In this document: one piece after another, positions 26,784 to 36,485 of the stretch
How the letters are laid out: each line of letters opens with the position of its first letter
Position numbering within the stretch: position 1 is the first letter of the stretch
The notes under the pieces: model-generated
What the model saw: only the letters and a program-made list of their open reading frames with translations
Told to the model about the DNA's origin: nothing
Databases searched by the model: none
Translations under genes and position numbers: made by a program
Assembly: GCA_013824715.1 (NCBI GenBank)
Contig: PNOH01000004.1
Span: 84,824 to 148,823 of the forward strand
DNA length: 64,000 nt
Reading direction: 5' to 3'
Source: Odoribacter sp.
GTDB taxonomy: Bacteria; Bacteroidota; Bacteroidia; Bacteroidales; Prolixibacteraceae

Positions 26784-27067
26784 GGACATTCGGGAATTGT
26801 TTATTCTAATTCAGTAAAAACGAATATTAACGTATGTTGCAGATATCCAGTGGTGTAATTAGGCCGAGATGAATGTTTAATAACACTGATTGACTTTCGT
26901 CAGTTTTTTGGACGTCGAATAATGATACATATTTAAAAAATGGTCTTTTGTGCTGAAAATCAGTGCATATTTTAACAGTTTGAAGAATAAAAAGGATGTG
27001 TTCAGATAAAATCCATGTTAAGAAGCTTCAAAAATTGCAGTTTCAAATTAAAGTGAGCTTTTCAGTA

Positions 27068-28468
27068 TTATTTCGTCAGTTCAATGTTTGTTTCCTGTTT
27101 CGGATTTTTTGCAATTTCTTCGAGCGGGCAATCGAACTCAAGTTTGGCGATCAAAACCGTATTTGCCAACTCACCGGTAGGTAAATTCCGTAACCGGAGA
27201 TAAGGCTGCTGGCTGGCATGATCGCTCGGACACAAATTCACCGCACAATCAATCGGGTTGTCGTTATTTAATAAGGTCGCTTTAGCTGGAAGTACATTAA
27301 CTGGCTTCAGTTTAATGCCATTGCCAACCGGAACTTTATTCAGGTGGACATACAAAATCTGTTCTCTTTTGGTCGCCAATACTCCCGGAGCATTTAGCAA
27401 ACCTGAATCAGCCTGAACATTTTGAAAGGATTCGTCAACTGATTTTTTCCATTTACCAATTCGTTTTAAAATATCGGCTGCTTGTTTCGGAATAATACCC
27501 TCGCCGGTTGGGCCGACATTCAATAAGTAATTGGCATCGCGGGCAAGGTAACGGTCTATACTGCTGATCAGGTGGCGGTCGGTATAATAGTCTTCGTCTT
27601 TTTTATATCCCCAGCTCTCCATTCCCACCGACTGGCAAGCTTCTGTTAGCCGGTCGAAGCTTTTGGCTTCGGAAGCCGCATTGTCGTAGTCACGTTCGGG
27701 TGTGCCAAAATCGCCTTCATCAAAACCCCGGTTGTTGATAACCGCTTTAGGTTGAAGTTTTCGAATCATGGCATTTACAGAAGGATCTTTGTAAACCGGT
27801 ACATTCATATCCCACCAGAATCCGTGGATTTCGCCATAGTTGGTGCAGAGTTCGCGAACCTGTTCTTTCAGAAATTCCATGTATTTAACCCAATCAGGTG
27901 AATCCTGTGGCTGAGGCGGTAATTCATGATGCCGGCCTTGGTTGGGGTAATTGGGATGGTTCCAGTCGGCGATGGAATAATACAGACAGAGAGGTATGCT
28001 CCGTTTGTGACAGGCATCCGACAGCATTCCGATGATATCCTTATTAAAAGGTGTATTAATCGTATTAAATGTAGTTTGTTTCGAGTCCCACAAACAAAAT
28101 CCGTCGTGATGTTTTGTTGTCAGGGTGATGTATTTCATCCCGGCTTCTTCCATCAGATCGAGCCAATGTTCCGGATTAAACTTTATTGGATTCCACTGTT
28201 GCGCCAGCTTCACATATTCACTTCGGCTAACTCGTCCCCGCCACTGGAGCTGTTCGTGCCAGCCGGGTATCGAATACAATCCCCAGTGAACAAACATTCC
28301 ATAGCGGTTTTCGAAAAACCAGTCACGCCCATCACCAAAACGTTTAATGCCTTCTGAATTATTAGGCAGATTTGTTTTCTCAGGTAAATGAATTGCTCCT
28401 GCCCAAGTCGAAAACAATGGAATGGCTGCAAGGGCAGCGGCAGTTTTTAAAAGATCTCTGCGTTTCAT
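27068..28468 (-). CDS. Alpha-L-fucosidase (GH29)
   Basis: The 466 residues start with a twin-arginine-like export signal (MKRRDLLKTAAALAAIPL). The GH29 barrel shows GMFVHWGLYSIPGWHEQ, TTKHHDGFCLWDS, and the nucleophile Asp in HGFWWDMNVP (about residue 220). It removes terminal L-fucose from host or algal glycans in the periplasm or at the cell surface. Its neighbours on the same strand are a mutarotase-like protein and a FucP-like symporter, so release, ring-form conversion and uptake are encoded together. Confidence 0.93.
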   Translation of the reverse strand: MKRRDLLKTAAALAAIPLFSTWAGAIHLPEKTNLPNNSEGIKRFGDGRDWFFENRYGMFVHWGLYSIPGWHEQLQWRGRVSRSEYVKLAQQWNPIKFNPEHWLDLMEEAGMKYITLTTKHHDGFCLWDSKQTTFNTINTPFNKDIIGMLSDACHKRSIPLCLYYSIADWNHPNYPNQGRHHELPPQPQDSPDWVKYMEFLKEQVRELCTNYGEIHGFWWDMNVPVYKDPSVNAMIRKLQPKAVINNRGFDEGDFGTPERDYDNAASEAKSFDRLTEACQSVGMESWGYKKDEDYYTDRHLISSIDRYLARDANYLLNVGPTGEGIIPKQAADILKRIGKWKKSVDESFQNVQADSGLLNAPGVLATKREQILYVHLNKVPVGNGIKLKPVNVLPAKATLLNNDNPIDCAVNLCPSDHASQQPYLRLRNLPTGELANTVLIAKLEFDCPLEEIAKNPKQETNIELTK

Positions 28469-28569
28469 CGGATTAGGATTTAGGTATGTTTATTTTGGAG
28501 AAAATAAATCCCGGATTAGTTATAACCCGGGATTATAAAGTTTTCCGGATGAACAATTTTGATGCTGAG

Positions 28570-28944
28570 TTAGTTGTCCAATTTATAAATTCGTTCCATC
28601 AGTTGCCATTTTTCGTCGGCAGTTGCTTCAGTTGATGTTTGCTGAAACCTCGAAACATAAGCTTCCCATTCTGATTGACGTGGTTTACCAGCAAGTTCGG
28701 ACATAGCCTTATCATGATCGAAATTGGCAACTGTATCCATAATCATAAACAAGCGGTTTCCCAGAATGTATATTTCCATATCAATGATACCCACATCTTT
28801 CATCCCTTGGGTAATTTCGGGCCAGGCCGCTTCAGGGGCATGTACCTTTTTGTAATCTTCAATTAATTGCACATCGTCTTTCAGTAATAAGGTTTTACAA
28901 TATCTCTTGAAAGCAGAGATTTTAGTAGTTTCAGTGTATTCCAT
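28570..28944 (-). CDS. L-rhamnose/L-fucose mutarotase family protein (RhaM-like)
   Basis: This 124-residue dimeric alpha/beta-barrel protein of the PF05336 type has IEDYKKVHAPEAAWPEI with the conserved His and Trp-Pro-Glu. It then has MEIYILGNRLFMIMDT. Such enzymes speed interconversion of sugar anomers. Being placed between a fucosidase and a fucose-type symporter, L-fucose is the likely substrate. Fucose mutarotases of the FucU type are a separate family, so the assignment is by context. Confidence 0.85.
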   Translation of the reverse strand: MEYTETTKISAFKRYCKTLLLKDDVQLIEDYKKVHAPEAAWPEITQGMKDVGIIDMEIYILGNRLFMIMDTVANFDHDKAMSELAGKPRQSEWEAYVSRFQQTSTEATADEKWQLMERIYKLDN

Positions 28945-29018
28945 TTCAAATCAGATTAAGAACAATTACATCAAAATATTAATTACAAAAGTTAAGAATG
29001 ATCCAAATGCTCATCTAA

Positions 29019-30644
29019 TCAATGACCTGTTCCAATCTTTACGCTGTTTAATCCTTCCGAACCACTGAGTTTAGTCCAGAAGAATCCATAAAGTGCAATT
29101 GCCATAAAGCAAACAGCCGGAACAACATATCCCGCCGACATGCCTTCTTTGTCGCCTATTGCCCCCATCACCTTAGGCAATACGGCGCCACCCATAATGG
29201 CCATGACAATGAACGAAGATGCCAACTTTGATTTTTCTCCCAACCCAAAAATTCCAAGCGAGAAAATAGTGGGGAACATAATAGACATGAAGAAAAAGCT
29301 TAGGAATAAGGCGGCTACTGATAGCCAACCTAATTTAGCCACTACTACAAACATTAACATCACATTAATAGCGGAATATAGTCCAAGCATGTTATGGGCT
29401 TTAGTAACCCTTAAAATAAACGAACCGGTAAAACGGCCAACGAGGAATAATGGGAATGCGATCCATGACATGAGAGATGTTGCCCCTTTTTCAGTAAGGA
29501 AATAAGCTCCATTCCTTAAAACCGAGCCTTCTTCGCCACCAATAAACCAGATTGATTTTAGGTTTTCGCCTATTGACGGGACTTCTTCAACAGCATAATT
29601 GATAAAGAAACTGAATATGCCTGCTTGTGCTGCTACATAAAGGAATTGTGCAATAGTTGCACCGGTAAAGTGCGGAGCTGACCATATACTGTTTTTATGA
29701 ATCAGTTTTCCCCTTTTACGCATGATAAAAATAATTGAAGCAACACCGACAATACAGGTTACAATATTAAATATCCAGGTTAAAGTGTGGTTTAAAACGA
29801 CCATAGCCTCAGGATTGGCAAGCGTCTCCCTGTCCATATAAAACAATTGAACAAAGAAGCGGACAATCATACCCAATGCAAAACTGAAAATAATGGCGCA
29901 AACATATAAGAGGATTGTTGACAACAGGCTTTGTTGACCAAATACATCAACTTTGGCTGTCTCATCATTGGTTTTATTATTATGGTCTTCTTCTTTAACA
30001 TCGGGCATTTTGCTTTTAACGAATGCTATAATAAGAACCATAATGATAACAGCGAGAGCTACATAAGGTATCCACATTGTTTTATGGGATATTTCAGCAT
30101 TTTGTTGCGCACTTTGTGTGGCGTCGGAATGATAAAAATATAAGCCGCCAATATAAGGAGCTATTGGCCAGCCAATGGCGTTGAAAGACTGCGCCAGATT
30201 AATGCGTGAAGCTGCATATTTTGGATTACCTAAAACAGTGGTATAAGGATTGGCAACGGTTTCCAGAAACGAAAAACCCATGGCTACCAGGCAAACGCCC
30301 AACAGGACCGCCCAGAATCCATCAATTTTGGTAGCAGGATAAAACCACAGACAGCCCAGAGCCGCTAAACTCAGACCTAAAACAATTCCCCATTTGTAAC
30401 CCAATTTATGAATAAACCATCCGGCAGGTAATGCCATAAAAAAATACCCCAGATAATGCGAAAACTGAACATTGGCCGAGTCGGCTTTTGTCAGGTGGTA
30501 GTAATCCTGAAAATGCTTGTCCATGGTATCTATCAGGCTGTTACCAACTGCCCACAAAGTGAAAAGAAGAGCAACCAGAAAGAAAATAAATGTATGATTT
30601 CTTCCGTCTTCAGTAGTAAAGAGACCTTTTTTTGTACTTTTCAT
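29019..30644 (-). CDS. MFS sugar:proton symporter, FucP-like
   Basis: This 541-residue inner-membrane permease has about 12 helices. The N-terminal half has DTMDKHFQDYYHLTKADSA and GYFFMALPAGWFIHKLGYKWGI, as in L-fucose:H+ symporters. It is longer than E. coli FucP, with a longer central loop and an insertion around 325-375. It is first in the strand order symporter, mutarotase, fucosidase, supporting fucose uptake. Confidence 0.88.
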   Translation of the reverse strand: MKSTKKGLFTTEDGRNHTFIFFLVALLFTLWAVGNSLIDTMDKHFQDYYHLTKADSANVQFSHYLGYFFMALPAGWFIHKLGYKWGIVLGLSLAALGCLWFYPATKIDGFWAVLLGVCLVAMGFSFLETVANPYTTVLGNPKYAASRINLAQSFNAIGWPIAPYIGGLYFYHSDATQSAQQNAEISHKTMWIPYVALAVIIMVLIIAFVKSKMPDVKEEDHNNKTNDETAKVDVFGQQSLLSTILLYVCAIIFSFALGMIVRFFVQLFYMDRETLANPEAMVVLNHTLTWIFNIVTCIVGVASIIFIMRKRGKLIHKNSIWSAPHFTGATIAQFLYVAAQAGIFSFFINYAVEEVPSIGENLKSIWFIGGEEGSVLRNGAYFLTEKGATSLMSWIAFPLFLVGRFTGSFILRVTKAHNMLGLYSAINVMLMFVVVAKLGWLSVAALFLSFFFMSIMFPTIFSLGIFGLGEKSKLASSFIVMAIMGGAVLPKVMGAIGDKEGMSAGYVVPAVCFMAIALYGFFWTKLSGSEGLNSVKIGTGH

Positions 30645-30703
30645 GTTTGTTTAATAATTGTATGTCAAAAATCATTAAACAAATCTGAATTGCCAAACCA
30701 ATT

Positions 30704-30732
30704 TTTGATTCATTTCAAAATTCGTACTTTTG
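30704..30732 (+). promoter_or_regulatory. Promoter of the cyclophilin gene
   Basis: -33 TTTG (30704-30707), a 17-nt spacer and a perfect -7 TACTTTTG (30725-30732), 25 nt before the ATG. Confidence 0.6.
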
Positions 30733-30757
30733 CGACCAATCATTTAAAACTTATACA

Positions 30758-31195
30758 ATGAGCAAAGCAGAAATTTATACCAGTAAAGGTGTTATGAAAG
30801 TGAATTTTTACGATGACGATGCACCGGGAACGGTCGAAAACTTCACCAAACTTTCGAAAAGTGGTTTCTATGATGGCCTCACTTTCCATCGTGTGATTCC
30901 CGATTTTGTCATTCAGGGTGGCTGCCCCAACGGAACAGGCGCAGGTGGCCCTGGCTATAAAATCCCTTGCGAGCTGGATGGCGAAAACCAGTTCCACGAT
31001 CGTGGAGTTTTGTCAATGGCACATGCCGGGCGCAACACCGGAGGTTCACAGTTTTTCGTTTGCCACAGCCGCCGCAATACTTCGCACCTCGACCGCAAAC
31101 ATACCTGCTTCGGCAAAGTTTACGAAGGACTTGATGTGATTGATGCCATCCGGCAGGGCGATTTAATCGAAAAGATCGTAATTGTTGAAGAATAG
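30758..31195 (+). CDS. Cyclophilin-type peptidyl-prolyl cis-trans isomerase
   Basis: This 145-residue single-domain enzyme has no signal peptide, so it is cytoplasmic. The active site is visible in FHRVIPDFVIQGG (Arg, Phe), GVLSMAHAGRNTGGSQFFV and SHLDRKHTCFGKV. It accelerates proline isomerisation during folding. It stands alone between divergent sugar-symporter and EamA genes. Confidence 0.95.
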   Translation: MSKAEIYTSKGVMKVNFYDDDAPGTVENFTKLSKSGFYDGLTFHRVIPDFVIQGGCPNGTGAGGPGYKIPCELDGENQFHDRGVLSMAHAGRNTGGSQFFVCHSRRNTSHLDRKHTCFGKVYEGLDVIDAIRQGDLIEKIVIVEE

Positions 31196-31299
31196 ATCTT
31201 CACAACCGTCACCAAGTGTGGGGGTTTGATTTTTCTTTTATAAAAGGTTCAAATTTATTCTGAAAGTAATATTGTTTTTTTTGCTTGAGTACTTATCAG

Positions 31300-31329
31300 T
31301 TAATGTTCAGGATAATATCGGTAGTTTTG
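31300..31329 (+). promoter_or_regulatory. Promoter of the EamA transporter gene
   Basis: TTTG (31300-31303), an 18-nt spacer and a perfect -7 TAGTTTTG (31322-31329), 23 nt before the ATG. Confidence 0.55.
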
Positions 31330-31352
31330 TGCTTCTACACTAAATCAATTGC

Positions 31353-32240
31353 ATGTCGGATAATTCAAAAGGGGTACTTTTAACATTGGGATCGGTGGTG
31401 TTTTTTGCGCTGATGGCCGTTTTGGTGAAGGCTATTCCCAATGTGTCGAGCTTCCAGACAACCTTTTTCCGTTTTGCAATCGGGTTGGGAATTATTGGCA
31501 TTTTAGCGCTTTTCGGGGTTATTCACCTTAAATTCAACGACCGGAAAAATCTCTTTTGGCGCGGCTTAGTTGGCGGGGCGGCGGTTTACCTTTTCTATCT
31601 GGCTATTCTGAAATTGGGAGTAGGCAAGGGGTCGGTGTATATTTATTCGTATCCGATTTTTGCCACACTGTTTAGCATGTTAATCCTGAAGGAAAAGGTT
31701 GAACCAATCAAATTTGTGGTTATTTTTATTTCGTTTGCAGGCCTTGTGTTGCTCTCGGTTGGAGGTGGTAAAGGATCGTTGGACGGAATGGGTTTTTATG
31801 AACTGATTGCCATTGCGGGATCGGTCATTACCGGATTAGCTGTGGTTTTTGTGAAAAAACTGCACGACAGCGATAATTCGTATGCCATTTTTTTCTCGCA
31901 ATGCATAGTCGGGTTTTGGATGTTTTTGGTGCCATCAGGGGCAACCCAGGCCGATGGAAACATGACCGAATTACTTTTATTGGTTTTGGTGGGCGTTGTA
32001 GCTACCATTGGTCAGTTGTTCATGACCGAAGGGTATAAATATGTCAATGTGGCTACCGGTTCATTGCTCCAATCTATGGTTCCGGTTTTTAACCTGCTAG
32101 CGGGCTGGCTGATTTTTAATGAGCAGTTCAGCATCATCGAAATACTTGGAGCTTTTGTAATTGTCGGTTCTTGTTTTGCGCTGGTTATTATTAATTTCAG
32201 CGTTGGAAAAAAGACCCGGATTTTAAAATTGGTTGAATAA
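31353..32240 (+). CDS. EamA/DMT-family transporter
   Basis: The 295 residues have about ten membrane helices arranged as two EamA repeats (about 5-135 and 150-285). Motifs include FFRFAIGLG in the first repeat and GSLLQSMVPVFNLLAGWLIFNEQ in the second. This superfamily exports amino acids, nucleobases or other metabolites. The substrate cannot be read from the sequence. The hexosaminidase gene follows after 27 nt, so the two may be co-transcribed. Confidence 0.88.
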   Translation: MSDNSKGVLLTLGSVVFFALMAVLVKAIPNVSSFQTTFFRFAIGLGIIGILALFGVIHLKFNDRKNLFWRGLVGGAAVYLFYLAILKLGVGKGSVYIYSYPIFATLFSMLILKEKVEPIKFVVIFISFAGLVLLSVGGGKGSLDGMGFYELIAIAGSVITGLAVVFVKKLHDSDNSYAIFFSQCIVGFWMFLVPSGATQADGNMTELLLLVLVGVVATIGQLFMTEGYKYVNVATGSLLQSMVPVFNLLAGWLIFNEQFSIIEILGAFVIVGSCFALVIINFSVGKKTRILKLVE

Positions 32241-32267
32241 AAACTAAACCCACATAAATTTCTAATT

Positions 32268-33845
32268 ATGAAAAAAACTAAATTGAAACAGCTTGCTTTC
32301 GGAGGACTTGTTATGACTGTGATTCTGGTACAAACCGCCTGTAAACCTTCCGACCTTTCAAAAGAAAACCTGATACCAAGGCCAGTTTCGGTATCAGCAA
32401 CCGGAAGTTCATTTGACCTGACCGACCAGACAACTATTTTCGTTCAGGGTGAGTCAGTTGAATTGAAACAGATTGGCCAGTATCTGGCCGATAAGCTGAA
32501 TCCTTCAACCGCACTGGGCATCGAAGTAAAAACAACCGCTGATTCTCCTGCTCCCGGGAACATATTTTTGTCACTTTCAGGCAGCGATGCCGAACTGGGC
32601 GATGAAGGTTACGAACTAACTATCACCGGCAAATCAGTTAATTTGGTGGCCAACAAACCTGCAGGACTTTTCCGTGGTATTCAAACCATTCGTCAGCTTT
32701 TACCCGCAAAAGTTGAAATGGGTGACAAACAGAAAGGTCCATGGAAGCTGGCAACTGGAGTAATTCGGGATTATCCGGCATACGGATACCGGGGTTCGAT
32801 GCTCGATGTGGCCCGTCATTTCTTTACGGTTGAAGAGGTTAAAAGGCTGATCGATCAAATGGCATTCTATAAAATGAATGTATTGCATTTGCATTTGTCC
32901 GACGACCAGGGCTGGCGCATCGAGATCAAATCGTGGCCAAACCTGACTGCACATGGCGGTAAAACTGAAGTGGGAGGAGGCGAAGGCGGTTTTTATACTC
33001 AGGAACAATATTCAGATATCGTAAAATATGCACAAGACCGTTTCATCACCATTGTTCCTGAAATTGATATGCCCGGGCACACCAATGCTGCTCTGGCTTC
33101 GTATGCCGAATTAAACATGGATGGTAAGGCCACTGAACTGTACACCGGTATCAAAGTCGGGTTCAGCACCCTGGACACGAAAAAGGAGATTACCTACCGG
33201 TTTATTGATGATGTAATTCGTGAATTGGCTGTATTAACTCCCGGAGAGTATTTGCATATTGGAGGAGATGAGTCTCATGCCACCAAAATTGAAGATTACA
33301 TTCCTTTTATGAACCGTGTTCAGGATATGGTAATTGCCCATGGGAAAAAGGTATTGGCATGGGACGAAATCGCTTTGGCAACTCTAAAACCGAATACCGT
33401 TGTACAATATTGGGATAAAGCCGAAAATGCGATCAAAGGTGTGGCGCAGGGTGCAAAAGTATTAATGTCGCCGGCTAAAAATGCATACCTCGATATGCAG
33501 TACGATTCAACCAGCGTCTTCGGTTTGCATTGGGCCGCCTACATCGAAGTGGATAAAGGCTACAACTGGGATCCTGCCAATTTGGTTCCTGAAATTAAAA
33601 AGGAAAACATTATGGGAATTGAAGCCCCGCTTTGGTCCGAAACTGTTTCAAACCTGAAAGAAGCTGAATACCTGATTTTTCCGCGTCTGCCTGGATATGC
33701 CGAAATTGGCTGGACACCGGTTGAATTGCGGAATTGGGATAATTATAAAATCCGTTTGGCTAATCACGGCGAACGGATGAAAGCCATGAACATCAACTTT
33801 TTCCCATCGAAACTGGTTCCGTGGGATGCAAAGGATAAGAAATAA
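32268..33845 (+). CDS. Beta-N-acetylhexosaminidase (GH20)
   Basis: The 525 residues start with an export signal ending in QTACKP, probably a lipoprotein, although the position -3 residue is not ideal. A GH20b domain (about 35-160) precedes the catalytic barrel. The acid/base pair is in HIGGDESH (Asp-Glu, about 338-339), with DVARHFFTVEEV and LHLSDDQGWRIEI before it. It releases terminal GlcNAc or GalNAc from glycans or chitin oligomers at the cell surface. A hairpin terminator follows. Confidence 0.93.
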   Translation: MKKTKLKQLAFGGLVMTVILVQTACKPSDLSKENLIPRPVSVSATGSSFDLTDQTTIFVQGESVELKQIGQYLADKLNPSTALGIEVKTTADSPAPGNIFLSLSGSDAELGDEGYELTITGKSVNLVANKPAGLFRGIQTIRQLLPAKVEMGDKQKGPWKLATGVIRDYPAYGYRGSMLDVARHFFTVEEVKRLIDQMAFYKMNVLHLHLSDDQGWRIEIKSWPNLTAHGGKTEVGGGEGGFYTQEQYSDIVKYAQDRFITIVPEIDMPGHTNAALASYAELNMDGKATELYTGIKVGFSTLDTKKEITYRFIDDVIRELAVLTPGEYLHIGGDESHATKIEDYIPFMNRVQDMVIAHGKKVLAWDEIALATLKPNTVVQYWDKAENAIKGVAQGAKVLMSPAKNAYLDMQYDSTSVFGLHWAAYIEVDKGYNWDPANLVPEIKKENIMGIEAPLWSETVSNLKEAEYLIFPRLPGYAEIGWTPVELRNWDNYKIRLANHGERMKAMNINFFPSKLVPWDAKDKK

Positions 33846-33870
33846 CAACCAATCATATAAATAATAAATC

Positions 33871-33894
33871 AAACGCTCCTGGCCCGGGGCGTTT
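33871..33894 (+). terminator. Terminator after the hexosaminidase gene
   Basis: AACGCTCC (33872-33879) pairs with GGGGCGTT (33885-33892, with one G-U), followed by TGTTGTTTAT. Confidence 0.65.
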
Positions 33895-33952
33895 GTTGTT
33901 TATATTCAATATCTTTAAGGTAGCCATTTTGCTTTGCTAATTGCCATTCCCA

Positions 33953-36367
33953 ATGAAGAATCTATTTGCTCTCTTTCTGGTCAATTTATTCCTGATAGGC
34001 AACCTTTCTGCACAGAATATTGAGAAATGGATTGACTCCAAAAAACCGCTTCTATTCGAAAAACTTTATCTTCATGTTGACCGGGAGTTTTATTCGCCCG
34101 GCGATAAGATATGGATAAAAGTTTACCAGGTAAACGGAATCACACATAAACTGAATTCGAATTTCAGGAATGTATTCGTTCAACTGGTTTCGGAAACGGG
34201 AAAGGTCATTACTGAGCATGTTTTGTTTTCGGTCAATGGACAGGCCCATGGTGAAATCGTTACCGAAAATCTGGAAAGCGGAATGTACACCATCAGGGCA
34301 TATACCAGTTACCTCAAAAACTTTGGCGAAGAGGCTTGTTTTCACAAAAGAATTTGGATTTCCAGGACTATGAATCCGGCGAATCTGTTTGATAACAATC
34401 AGGCCGATTATTCGAAAATTGATGTCTCCTTCTTCCCCGAAAGCGGAAATCTGGTGCTGAATGCCGTTAATACTGTTGCATTTAAGGCTATTGATGCAAA
34501 AGGAAAAGGAATTTATGTGAGCGGTAAAATCCTGAATGATCGGGGCGATACTATTTCTTCGTTCAGTACAAGCTTTTTGGGAATGGGGAAATTAATCATG
34601 ATGCCCATGGAAGGTGATAACTATCTGGCCACCATTGATCAGGTTCCGGGAATGAAAGTCCGGTTTGAACCTGCAAATCCAAACGGTATTTGCCTGAATT
34701 TTAAGGAGAGCAGGGAGTCTCTCTTGTTTGGAGTTTCAGCAAATATGAAACTGGAAAATAAGCCTGCCTTTTATTTTGTGGCCTCCCACAAAGGATTTGT
34801 TTTGTTTTATGAAAAGATTGAAATGAATGATTTTGCGGAGTCATTTAAGCTGAGTAAAAGCAGATTCCCCAAAGGAATATCGAAAATATCATTACTCGAT
34901 ACTCTGCTCAATCCATTGGCAGAACGCCTGATTTTCGTGGATGACGGGAAAGATGATATGCTCAAATTGCAGCTAAACAAAAGGGAATTCAAACCCCGCG
35001 AAGAAGTTACGATCAATATTGAAGCGCTACTGGCATCAGCCGATTCCATTAAATCTACACTTTCAATGGCGGTTGTGAACAGGAATTATTTGGGTACTTC
35101 AGGAAATAGTCAAAACATAAAAAGTTATTTGCTGCTCGACTCCGATTTGAAGGGCGCCATCGAATCGGCAGCTTCCTGTTTCGTAAACGACGGGCATATT
35201 TCGTCGGCCGAAAAACTTGATTTACTGATGATGGTACAGGGATGGAGGTCCTATTTCTGGGACGATATCGAACAAACTGAAACTCCTCCAATCGTTGAAT
35301 GGAACGATGCCGGGATTAATATTAAAGGAGTGGTGAAAAAGCTGTTCTGGGAAGCACCCGTTCCTGAAGCTAAAGTTGTTCTGGGCCCTGCCGGTGGAAA
35401 TTTTCTTATGATAGAAACTACTTCTGACGAAAATGGACGATTTGAATTTAAGCAGATCTATCTGCGCGATTCGACCCAGGTGATGATTAATGCCAAAACG
35501 AAAAACGGTGGACGAAATACCAGGATTATACTCGATCCGGCATTTCAAAAAGATTCGGTCATTCAGGTTGATTCAATCAATCAAACAACTTTTAATATCG
35601 AACCCCACCGGAAGTTTGCCATGGATAATTATTACCGAAGAATGAAGGAAATGGGTTATAATCCGGAGAAAGGGAGTATTCTTTTGACAGGAATTGATGT
35701 GATTGAACAGCGGATCCCGAAAGAAGCCACCCAATTCAGGATTTACCAGAATGCGGATAAATCACTCAAAATTACACCAAACGATTATCAGTACAACAAT
35801 ATTTTTGATTATCTGGACGGCAAAGTAGCCGGATTAATTGTCACCGGTGAACAGATTTCGATCAGGGGTGGAGGAATGCCACTCTTTCTGATAGATGGCA
35901 TCGAAATATCCGATTTTCCACCGGGATCAGGAAATGTCCTGAAAGAAATCAGGGCCCTGCGAATGAAGGAAATTGATAAAATTGATATTCTGAAAAGCGG
36001 CGGAAATCTCGCTTCGTTCGGATCGAAGGGCGCTGATGGGGTTATTGCCATTTATCGTACAACCGGCGATTATACCTTAAACAAGGAGCATTATGTCTGG
36101 GGGCGAATTACGGAACGAATTAATGGTTACCAGCGAATCGGGAAATTCTATTCGCCCAAATACACAATTGAAAATATTAACTTGCCTCAGCCCGATTTCA
36201 GGCCTACCTTATACTGGAATCCGGATGTGAGTTTACTAAATGGTAAGGCAAATCTTGGGTTTTTTACTTCTGACGAGACCTCCAATTATGATGTTTTTAT
36301 CGAAGGAATCAGCAAGAGTGGCAAAATCTGCTACGGAACAACAAGTTTTAGGGTCAATAAGAAGTGA
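33953..36367 (+). CDS. MG2 / TonB-plug domain protein (not a full receptor)
   Basis: From ATG 33953 the protein has 804 residues and a signal peptide (cleavage near LSAQ). The N-terminal third has an alpha-2-macroglobulin MG2-type region (KLYLHVDREFYSPGDKIWIK). A carboxypeptidase-regulatory-like beta domain lies at about 460-530. A TonB-receptor plug-like domain (about 600-710) has YLDGKVAGLIV, ISIRGGGMPLFLIDGIE and GADGVIAIY. There is no beta-barrel, so it cannot be a transporter by itself. Proteins of this layout are common in Bacteroidota and unassigned. A role in surface protein interaction is a guess. Confidence 0.82.
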   Translation: MKNLFALFLVNLFLIGNLSAQNIEKWIDSKKPLLFEKLYLHVDREFYSPGDKIWIKVYQVNGITHKLNSNFRNVFVQLVSETGKVITEHVLFSVNGQAHGEIVTENLESGMYTIRAYTSYLKNFGEEACFHKRIWISRTMNPANLFDNNQADYSKIDVSFFPESGNLVLNAVNTVAFKAIDAKGKGIYVSGKILNDRGDTISSFSTSFLGMGKLIMMPMEGDNYLATIDQVPGMKVRFEPANPNGICLNFKESRESLLFGVSANMKLENKPAFYFVASHKGFVLFYEKIEMNDFAESFKLSKSRFPKGISKISLLDTLLNPLAERLIFVDDGKDDMLKLQLNKREFKPREEVTINIEALLASADSIKSTLSMAVVNRNYLGTSGNSQNIKSYLLLDSDLKGAIESAASCFVNDGHISSAEKLDLLMMVQGWRSYFWDDIEQTETPPIVEWNDAGINIKGVVKKLFWEAPVPEAKVVLGPAGGNFLMIETTSDENGRFEFKQIYLRDSTQVMINAKTKNGGRNTRIILDPAFQKDSVIQVDSINQTTFNIEPHRKFAMDNYYRRMKEMGYNPEKGSILLTGIDVIEQRIPKEATQFRIYQNADKSLKITPNDYQYNNIFDYLDGKVAGLIVTGEQISIRGGGMPLFLIDGIEISDFPPGSGNVLKEIRALRMKEIDKIDILKSGGNLASFGSKGADGVIAIYRTTGDYTLNKEHYVWGRITERINGYQRIGKFYSPKYTIENINLPQPDFRPTLYWNPDVSLLNGKANLGFFTSDETSNYDVFIEGISKSGKICYGTTSFRVNKK

Positions 36368-36485
36368 TGATAACTATTTCGAAACACCTTTAAAACTCAG
36401 TCATTCGATTATCTGTATTCAAGATGTGAATGATTGAGGATATGCAAACCCCGCCACAAAGAATTTGTTTTCTCCATCCATCACT

